A DNA stretch of 38,517 nucleotides, taken from positions 1-38,517 of the forward strand of contig VOPT01000006.1 of the NCBI GenBank assembly GCA_009594865.1. The letters are read 5' to 3'. Under the pieces are notes generated by a model. The model was not told where the DNA came from and did not search any database. It saw only the letters and a program-made list of their open reading frames with translations. Source of the DNA: Nitrospira sp. Its GTDB lineage: Bacteria > Nitrospirota > Nitrospiria > Nitrospirales > Nitrospiraceae. Below are positions 32,493-38,517 of this stretch, one piece after another (the stretch's first letter is position 1; each line of letters begins with the position of its first letter). The translations under genes were made by a program, and so were the position numbers.

Positions 32493-33923
32493 TTGGAAAA
32501 TGGACGTCCCTTTCTAATCGGCGGCCGGTGGTCTCAGTCCACTACCGCTGTTCCTGTACGCAATCCCTACACCGGCGAGACGATTGCCCATGTCTGCCAG
32601 GCTGGTCCGGCTGAAGCGGAACTGGCCATGCAGTCTGCGGTCGACGGTGCGGCAGCCATGCGCCGGTTGTCGGGCTATGCGCGATCGACCCTGTTGCAGA
32701 AGGCTGCCCAATCCTTGCAGGTGCGTCAGGAAGAGTTCGCTCGTATGATGATGGCCGAGTCCGGCAAACCCGTCACCGATGCGCGGCGGGAGGTCGGGCG
32801 AGCCATTCAGACGTTTGCGATTGCCGCAGAGGAGGCCAAACGGATCGGCGGCGAGGTGGTGCCGCTCGATTGGTCGCCTGGCATGGAGACCTACTGGGGG
32901 GTGACCAGGCGGTTTCCGATCGGTCCGATCCTCGGTATTACGCCCTTCAATTTTCCCCTCAATCTCGTCGTCCACAAAGTGGCGCCCGCCCTGGCCGCGG
33001 GCAATTCCATTCTGATCAAACCGGCCCCTCAGACTCCGCTGACGTCGTTGTTGTTAGGCGACCTGCTGTTGCAGGCGGGCGTGCCTCCGGGAGGGCTCAA
33101 TGTGCTGCCGTGCGACAACCAGGTTGCGGAACGGTTGGTGATCGATCCTCGATTCAAGTTGCTGAGTTTTACCGGAAGCGCACCCGTTGGATGGATGTTG
33201 AAGGCCAAGTGCGGCAAGAAGAAGGTGGTGTTGGAACTGGGCGGCAATGCGGCTGTGATCATTGAGCCGGATGCAGATCTGGACTATGCGGTGCATCGGT
33301 GTGTTACCGGCGGATTTACCTATGCCGGTCAAACCTGCATTTCAGTCCAGCGGATTTTCGTGCATGAGTCGGTGGCCGCGGCATTCACCGAGAGCCTGGT
33401 GGCTCGTGTCCAGGCATTGGCCAGTGGAGATCCGGGCGACGAGGCCACGGTGGTGGGGCCGTTGATCGATGCGGGGGCGGCACAGCGGGTTGAGGGGTGG
33501 ATAGGAGAGGCCGTCGCCCAGGGAGCGCGTCTGCTGGCCGGCGGGTCACGGGTGGGTTCGGTGGTGCGTCCGACGGTGTTGTCCCAGGTGACCGCGACGA
33601 TGAAAGTGAGCTGCCAGGAGGTGTTCGGCCCGTTGGTGACGATCACACCGTATCGTGAATTTGAGGCAGCCTTGCGAGCAGTGAATGAGTCGGACTATGG
33701 GCTGCAGGCCGGCATTTTTACCAATAACATCGGGCGTATTTTCCAAGCCTTCGAGCAGTTGGAGGTCGGCGGGGTGCTGGTGAATGAAATTCCCACCTTC
33801 CGCGCTGACCACATGCCCTACGGCGGCGTCAAGGATTCCGGAATCGGCCGTGAAGGGCTCCGCTACGCGATCGAGGACATGACCGAGCCCAAATTGTTGG
33901 TCATGAATCTTCGCCGACCGTGA
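32493..33923 (+). CDS. NAD(P)-dependent aldehyde dehydrogenase
   Basis: This 476-residue enzyme oxidises an aldehyde to an acid. Catalytic residues are all in place: N153 in PFNFPLN, K176 in LIKPAPQTP, E248 in VLELGGNA and C282 in YAGQTCIS. The end YGGVKDSGIGREG is typical of the succinate-semialdehyde/lactaldehyde dehydrogenase group. The substrate cannot be told from sequence; gamma-aminobutyraldehyde or succinate semialdehyde from polyamine breakdown would fit the neighbours, but this is inference. The start codon is TTG 32493 with GGAG upstream; no other start fits. Confidence 0.92.
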   Translation: MENGRPFLIGGRWSQSTTAVPVRNPYTGETIAHVCQAGPAEAELAMQSAVDGAAAMRRLSGYARSTLLQKAAQSLQVRQEEFARMMMAESGKPVTDARREVGRAIQTFAIAAEEAKRIGGEVVPLDWSPGMETYWGVTRRFPIGPILGITPFNFPLNLVVHKVAPALAAGNSILIKPAPQTPLTSLLLGDLLLQAGVPPGGLNVLPCDNQVAERLVIDPRFKLLSFTGSAPVGWMLKAKCGKKKVVLELGGNAAVIIEPDADLDYAVHRCVTGGFTYAGQTCISVQRIFVHESVAAAFTESLVARVQALASGDPGDEATVVGPLIDAGAAQRVEGWIGEAVAQGARLLAGGSRVGSVVRPTVLSQVTATMKVSCQEVFGPLVTITPYREFEAALRAVNESDYGLQAGIFTNNIGRIFQAFEQLEVGGVLVNEIPTFRADHMPYGGVKDSGIGREGLRYAIEDMTEPKLLVMNLRRP

Positions 33924-34096
33924 AGGCGCAGGCCGAGCGACAAAAAAACCCGGTCGCCGTATTGCGGATGCGCGGCAAACTTGATACAACGATCGCGCGT
34001 ATCGCCCCGTGATTTCGTGCGTGGCGTCAGGCTTTCGACAAGATTCGAACACTCAGCGCGGAGTGATTTCGACGCAGGATGGAGAGGGAGAGCGAC

Positions 34097-34672
34097 ATGG
34101 TACCCACACACATGTTTTTGACGAGGGGCGTCGGAGTGCACAAGGAAAAGTTGGCTGCGTTCGAGCAGGCCTTGCGGAGCGCCGGCGTGGCCTACTGTAA
34201 CCTCGTCAGCGTCTCGTCGATTCTTCCCCCCAATTGCAAAATCCTTCCTCGGAAGCGTGGCGAGAAATTGCTCAATCCGGGTGAAATCACATTTTGTGTC
34301 ATGGCCCGGTCCGAGACGAACGAACGGAACCGGCTGATCTCCGCCTCAATTGGTTTGGCGATTCCGACCGACCGCGATACCTACGGCTATCTCTCCGAGC
34401 ACCATGCGTACGGCGAAACGGATGAAGAATCGGGGGAATACACGGAAGACCTGGCGGCACAGATGCTCGCCACAACCCAGGGGATCGAGTTCGATCCTGA
34501 TGTGGCGTGGAAAGAACGCGAGCAGGTGTTCAAGATGGGCGGAAAAATCGTCCGAACCCTCAACATCACGCAGTCCGCAGTCGGTCGGCCGAATCGGTGG
34601 ACCTGCGTCATCGCCTTGGCAGTGTTTATCCCCACGGAAAACATTCCCAAGAGTCTTCGGAACAAGGCCTAG
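34097..34672 (+). CDS. Pyruvoyl-dependent arginine decarboxylase
   Basis: This 191-residue proenzyme converts arginine to agmatine. It cleaves itself between S40 and S41 in [11 protein letters not shown], turning S41 into the pyruvoyl group of the large subunit. Other family lines are [26 protein letters not shown] and [18 protein letters not shown]. The start ATG 34097 follows the purine-rich GGAGAGGGAGAG; the ATG 34079 frame would add MERESD. The next gene, 8 nt downstream, is the agmatinase that uses its product, so the two form a two-step putrescine module. Confidence 0.95.
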   Translation: MVPTHMFLTRGVGVHKEKLAAFEQALRSAGVAYCNLVSVSSILPPNCKILPRKRGEKLLNPGEITFCVMARSETNERNRLISASIGLAIPTDRDTYGYLSEHHAYGETDEESGEYTEDLAAQMLATTQGIEFDPDVAWKEREQVFKMGGKIVRTLNITQSAVGRPNRWTCVIALAVFIPTENIPKSLRNKA

Positions 34673-34680
34673 CGTCTCCC

Positions 34681-35613
34681 ATGTCGCTCCCGTCCGGGTG
34701 GCTTGGGCAAGCCGACAATTTCCTCGGGATCGACGAACCCTGGTGCCATCCTGATCGGGCCGGGGTCTACGTGCTGCCGGCTCCGTACGAACATACGTCG
34801 AGTTATATCCTCGGGTCTGACCGAGGCCCCTCCGCCATCATTGAAGCCTCCCAGCAAGTCGAACTGTTCGATGAAACGTTGCGCCAGGAACCCTATCGCG
34901 AATGGGGCGGTGTCGCGACGGCGGCAACGTTGAATCTCGACGGGCGTGTCGACGGACAAGCTGTGCAGGCCATTCAGGACTTTGTGCAGCCGCATGTGGG
35001 CAGAGGAAAGTTCCTCGTGACGTTGACCGGAGAACATACCGGCGCATTAGGCGCCATTCGTGCCCATGCGCAAAAGTATCCGGGGATGTGTGTGGTGCAG
35101 ATCGATGCCCATGGTGACCTTCGGCAGGCCTACCAGGACAATCCCTACAGCCATGCCAGCGTGATGGCGCGCGTGGTTCAGGACGGGTTGCCGCTCGTGC
35201 AAGTCGGCATCCGGTCGATCAGTCCGGAGGAAATCGAGCTCATCGACAACACGCCTCGGATCAAGACCTTTTTTGCCGCGTCGATTTTGGATCCATCCGG
35301 GCCCTATGAAGGACGGGCTGCGCGCTGGATTCCTGAGGTGCTGACCGCGTGCACCGGCCCTGTGTACCTCACCTTCGATTGCGATGGGCTCGATGCCTCG
35401 CTTGTGCCGGCGTTGGGAACCCCTGAACCGGGGGGACTGGGGTGGTACGATACGCTCGCGTTGGTGACCGCGTTGGCGAATGGACCGGGGATTGTGGGGA
35501 TGGACATCAGCGAGATCGCCCCGATCGAGGGATTCGTCGCTCCGCAATTCAGCATTGCCCGGTTGATCTACCGCATGTTGGGACGAATTCGTGCCGGCCG
35601 GCGTGTGCACTAG
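34681..35613 (+). CDS. speB: Agmatinase (ureohydrolase family)
   Basis: This 310-residue enzyme hydrolyses agmatine to putrescine and urea with two Mn2+ ions. Metal ligands are visible: H119 in TGEHTGA, D142, H144 and D146 in IDAHGD, and D233 and D235 in TFDCDGLD. The last motif ends GLDAS rather than GLDPS, a small departure. It lies 8 nt after the arginine decarboxylase gene. The start ATG 34681 is preceded by a weak ribosome binding site, fitting coupling. Together with the upstream deoxyhypusine synthase-like gene it makes a polyamine route from arginine. Confidence 0.93.
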   Translation: MSLPSGWLGQADNFLGIDEPWCHPDRAGVYVLPAPYEHTSSYILGSDRGPSAIIEASQQVELFDETLRQEPYREWGGVATAATLNLDGRVDGQAVQAIQDFVQPHVGRGKFLVTLTGEHTGALGAIRAHAQKYPGMCVVQIDAHGDLRQAYQDNPYSHASVMARVVQDGLPLVQVGIRSISPEEIELIDNTPRIKTFFAASILDPSGPYEGRAARWIPEVLTACTGPVYLTFDCDGLDASLVPALGTPEPGGLGWYDTLALVTALANGPGIVGMDISEIAPIEGFVAPQFSIARLIYRMLGRIRAGRRVH

Positions 35614-35732
35614 CAACTTCTTGACCATCGTGCAGTGGTGTTCCTGCCGCATTCAACCGGTGGTCCTACGGAGGACCGGCCGTCGTTCGAGCCATGGCTG
35701 CCCGGTGAGGTCGAGGACGGGGTTGCCGGCCT

Positions 35733-36443
35733 ATGCGCATCAATAAATTTTTTACCGAGCAGGGACTGTGTTCGCGGAGAGAGGCTGATCGACTGATCGC
35801 CGAGGGACGTGTCACCATCAACGGGGTGGTGGCCAAGCTCGGGGATCAGGTGTTGCCGCAGGACCTCGTGGCGCGCGACGGTGTCGTGCTGCAGCGAGGG
35901 AATCGTTCCGTCTACATCAAATATCACAAACCTGTCGGGGTGACGACCACCACGGAATTGCACATTCCGCGAAATATCATCTCCGAGATCCGGCACCCTG
36001 AACGCATTTTTCCCATCGGCCGGCTCGATAAAGATTCGTCCGGTCTCATCCTGCTGACCAACGACGGCGATATTGTGAATGAGATCCTACGGGTCGAGCA
36101 TGGGCATGAACGGGAATATCGAGTCGAAGTGGATCGGGAGTTCGATGAGACGTTTCTCACCCGCATGGGCGAGGGCGTGGTCATTTTGGGTGCACGCACA
36201 CGTCCCTGCACGACGACGCGCCTCGGGCCCCGCCGATTTCGGATCATCCTGACGGAGGGACGCAACCGTCAGATCCGGCGTATGTGCCAGGCGCTCGGGT
36301 ATCGAGTCGTCTCGTTGCATCGTGTGCGCATCATGCACATCACCGTGGAGGGGCTGCATGCGGGGCAGTGGACAGATCTGAGTGCGGAGGAGCGTGAGCG
36401 ACTCTTTCAGGCGCTTGGCCGATCGGACGAGTCGGCGCAGTAA
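35733..36443 (+). CDS. rRNA pseudouridine synthase, RluF/RluB type
   Basis: The 236-residue protein has an N-terminal S4 RNA-binding domain (MRINKFFTEQGLCSRREADR then LIAEGRVTING) and a RsuA/RluB/RluF-type catalytic domain. The active-site Asp is in GRLDKDSSGLILLTNDG. The line TEGRNRQIRRMCQALGYRV is typical of the family. It isomerises uridine in rRNA; the length and the IKYHKPVGVTTT segment suggest the RluF group (23S rRNA U2604) but this is not certain. The gene starts 120 nt after the agmatinase stop. Confidence 0.93.
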   Translation: MRINKFFTEQGLCSRREADRLIAEGRVTINGVVAKLGDQVLPQDLVARDGVVLQRGNRSVYIKYHKPVGVTTTTELHIPRNIISEIRHPERIFPIGRLDKDSSGLILLTNDGDIVNEILRVEHGHEREYRVEVDREFDETFLTRMGEGVVILGARTRPCTTTRLGPRRFRIILTEGRNRQIRRMCQALGYRVVSLHRVRIMHITVEGLHAGQWTDLSAEERERLFQALGRSDESAQ

Positions 36444-36463
36444 CCGGCGTGTGCCGTGCGTGT

Positions 36464-37246
36464 TCAGTCGGCGCGGAGGGCCGGGTTCGAGCCCTCGCCG
36501 GGCAGGCCCAGGGGTGCACCGGAATGCGTGGTCTCGCCGGGTCTAGCGGAGGGCAGCGGCGGTGCCGTCGGTGTCCGGCTCAGAAACAGATTTAACAACG
36601 CAATAAAGAAGCTCCCGCCCACGATCCAATAACTCGTGGATACAATGGTTTTGGTTCCTGCCTCGCGCATGTCTTTGGCGACATCCGCCACGGTTTCGAG
36701 CAGCCGATCCAGGGCTAGGCTCACTTGCATCACCTTCGGTCCGCCGTTGTCGGCGGCATGGATTTCGGCTTTTCGCCGGAGTTCCGCCGCTTCCGCCACC
36801 GATCCTGCCCGCCACTCCTGAGACAGTAGATCGACTGTTTTGCTGGCCACGTGGAAGTATTGGTCAAGGCTTTCGCGAACCGCTTGAATATCCTTTTCTT
36901 CGCTCCGTCCGCTTCTCGACACGCGCAGACCGGCTGCGGCGTATCGATCCACTGCATGCTGGATTCGCGCCCGCTGCGCCGGCAGGGATTCCGTGATCCG
37001 TTCGAAGGTGTTCTGGTTTTCGGCCTCCAACGATCGAATGATCGTGTTGCGATAGCGGATGACATCGGCGGAGATATGCGCGAGGTCCGCCGCACCCAGT
37101 GTGTACTCGGTGTACATGATGCGGAGGTCCTGATCGATATGGCTGAGTGCCTGGCCGCTCACCCATCCCAATCCCGCGATCAGGATGCTGATGATCAGTT
37201 GATTGGTTCCGGGAAACGTGAACCTGAGGCGAGATGCCAGTGACAC
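36464..37246 (-). CDS. Membrane protein with four-helix-bundle sensor-like domain
   Basis: The 260-residue protein has two membrane helices, one near the N-terminus (QLIISILIAGLGWVSGQA) and one at about residues 205-225 (YWIVGGSFFIALLNLFLS). Between them is a helical periplasmic domain like the 4HB_MCP sensor domain (TLGAADLAHISADVIRYRNT, VDLLSQEWRAGS). A short Pro-rich tail follows, with no methyl-accepting, kinase or GGDEF output domain. The start GTG 37246 has AGAGGA 5-6 nt upstream; a longer open frame reaches 37375 and overlaps the ABC gene. It lies downstream of the degenerate ABC gene on the same strand and may belong to its complex. Confidence 0.75.
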   Translation of the reverse strand: MSLASRLRFTFPGTNQLIISILIAGLGWVSGQALSHIDQDLRIMYTEYTLGAADLAHISADVIRYRNTIIRSLEAENQNTFERITESLPAQRARIQHAVDRYAAAGLRVSRSGRSEEKDIQAVRESLDQYFHVASKTVDLLSQEWRAGSVAEAAELRRKAEIHAADNGGPKVMQVSLALDRLLETVADVAKDMREAGTKTIVSTSYWIVGGSFFIALLNLFLSRTPTAPPLPSARPGETTHSGAPLGLPGEGSNPALRAD

Positions 37247-37358
37247 GAGCGTCCTCTTCGTCAACCGGAGGCGGTGATGAGCTTCAGGAACCCTTGCGCG
37301 TAGTCTAGCAGATCGTCTCCCAGGAAAGAAGTCGAGGTGGATTTCTTGGACGCGGCGG

Positions 37359-38517
37359 TCAGTCGAGCACGACACGCCGTTCGACCAACTGGCTGACTTC
37401 CGGGTCGTTGGAGACGAACACCACCGACCAGGGTTCCTCTTTGGAACACAGGCGGCGCAACAGCGTCAGTCGCAGTGCCGGCTCGATGTTGTGGAGGCTG
37501 CCGTTGAAGATCAAGAGTTGCGGCCGGGTGACGATCATGCGTGCCAGGAGAATGCGCAGGACCTGACTACGCGTCAGGTTGGAGCCGTTCCCGTGCACCA
37601 GCGTTTCCAAGCCCTGGGGGAACGCATCGATTTCCTCTTCGAGTTCCGTAAAGCGAAGCGCCCAGCTCAGATCTTCGAACTGAATTGACGGACGCTGGAG
37701 CGTCACATTTTCTTCCAGGGTACCGTCGAACAGGGTGGGATGGGAGTCCAGCATGAGACCGCGACAGCGATTCACATAGGTGAGGGAGACATCGCGAAGA
37801 TCGATGTCATTGTAGCGGATGACCCCCTCGGTGGGATGGTACAGGCCGGCAAGAAGCAGTGCGAGTGACGTCTTGCTCCGACTGGTGCCGGAAAGCACGC
37901 TGATCTTTTCCCCTGGCAGGACTTCCAGGCTGAAATGGTTGAAGAGCAGCTGTCCGTCCGGCGCGGCGAAGGAAACGTCTTTGCAGGTAAGGCGAACCCC
38001 ATGCTCGCAGGGGTCGGGCAGCCACGAGGCGATCGGTCCGGACACCTCTTCTTTCGGCATGTCGAACAGCGTGGAGAGTTCCTGGAGCGAGGTGGCGACA
38101 TAGATAGCCGCGTACATACGCCGAGCGACAGTGTCGAGGTTCAGCAGCAGGGTGCCGACAATGACTTCTGCTGCGACGAATTGGCCCAGGGTAATATCGC
38201 CGACCGACAGCAGCCAGCCGCCCAAGCCGATCATGCCGCTGTGCGCAAAGGCTTGAAACACTACCGTGCTCTGATACTGGGCGCCGCTCAGAATATCCGA
38301 TCGCGTCTTTCGTGCGAGTACATAGGCTTGAACGAGGGTATCGGTTTTCTTGAGGAGGAGCGGCAAGCTGTCCGTGGATTTGAAATGGAGCCGGTTGATA
38401 CCGATGTCCTGCAGCCAGTGAAAGGTTCGGTAGTGTAGTTGCGAGACCCGTTGGGTAATCCGCAGCCCGCCACGCCCGAAAAACGTCAGCAAAAACGCGC
38501 ATCCGGTGATCAGCAGG
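37359..38517 (-). CDS. ABC transporter membrane-ATPase fusion, degenerate ATPase, partial
   Basis: The C-terminal 386 or so residues of a one-chain exporter; the N-terminus lies beyond the right end. First comes part of a transmembrane domain, then an ATPase domain. Its motifs are altered at every key point: the P-loop reads SGTSRSKTSL (Gly before Lys lost), the signature NLTRSQVLRILLAR (LSGGQ lost), Walker B ends LLIFNGS (Asp and Glu lost) and the switch His is replaced in VVFVSNDPE. Yet the fold pattern and frame are intact over the whole length. It may be an inactive half of a heterodimer, with an active partner outside the window. Confidence 0.85.
   Translation of the reverse strand, partial: LLITGCAFLLTFFGRGGLRITQRVSQLHYRTFHWLQDIGINRLHFKSTDSLPLLLKKTDTLVQAYVLARKTRSDILSGAQYQSTVVFQAFAHSGMIGLGGWLLSVGDITLGQFVAAEVIVGTLLLNLDTVARRMYAAIYVATSLQELSTLFDMPKEEVSGPIASWLPDPCEHGVRLTCKDVSFAAPDGQLLFNHFSLEVLPGEKISVLSGTSRSKTSLALLLAGLYHPTEGVIRYNDIDLRDVSLTYVNRCRGLMLDSHPTLFDGTLEENVTLQRPSIQFEDLSWALRFTELEEEIDAFPQGLETLVHGNGSNLTRSQVLRILLARMIVTRPQLLIFNGSLHNIEPALRLTLLRRLCSKEEPWSVVFVSNDPEVSQLVERRVVLD

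Overview
The window looks like a piece of a Nitrospira-type chromosome (phylum Nitrospirota). This is inferred from gene content and codon style, not from a search. It is mostly GC-rich and coding-dense. It carries a tRNA-Tyr/Gly/Thr-tuf operon, a GldA/GldF/GldG-like ABC module with a DUF4340 protein, a DUF3417-type glucan phosphorylase, and a polyamine cluster with pyruvoyl arginine decarboxylase, agmatinase and a deoxyhypusine-synthase-like protein.

Layout. 1-617: start of tuf behind tRNA-Thr(GGT), tRNA-Gly(TCC) and tRNA-Tyr(GTA), all on the minus strand. 0.85-8.5 kb: a secreted HExxH protein and a UvrD/Rep helicase (minus), then a hypothetical protein, alpha-glucan phosphorylase and an exported HEAT-repeat protein (plus). 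8.9-12.3 kb: a minus-strand run with a HEAT-repeat protein, a small basic protein, an RlpA lipoprotein, another lipoprotein and a small exported protein. 12.5-17.6 kb: the ABC module, DUF4340 protein and a small lipoprotein with two internal repeats. 17.7-24.3 kb: an integrative element next to tRNA-Arg(CCT). 24.3-25.6 kb: a scarred zone with a tRNA 3' remnant, a broken IS3 orfA, an XRE-type regulator and a zinc-ribbon protein. 25.8-30.2 kb: a DUF3015 protein, a NarL-type two-component pair, small proteins and a ZIP transporter. 30.3-35.6 kb: the polyamine genes with a DsbA-like protein and an aldehyde dehydrogenase between them. 35.7-38.5 kb: a pseudouridine synthase, a membrane four-helix sensor-like protein and the C-terminal part of an ABC protein with degenerate ATPase motifs.

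The main find is the cargo of the tRNA-Arg element. On the minus strand, a predicted retron non-coding RNA (msr-msd, about 22736-22902) is followed by a nucleoside-deoxyribosyltransferase-like effector and, overlapping it by 4 nt, a retron-type reverse transcriptase with a YADD motif. The order ncRNA-effector-RT and the effector sequence match the Ec86/Eco1 class (type II-A). The RNA has a1/a2 ends, a branching G after the TTA of a1, two msr hairpins and a 26-bp msd stem. A TTGACT-17-TATACT promoter is placed to start transcription at a1. A hairpin with a U-tract lies between the ncRNA and the effector and covers the effector start codon. Divergent from the retron is a SIR2-like DUF4917 protein, so the cargo pairs two likely anti-phage modules. 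The mobility genes are a tyrosine integrase, an excisionase-like HTH protein, a Rep_trans-type replication initiator and a ribbon-helix-helix protein. All functional statements are inferred from motifs and context.
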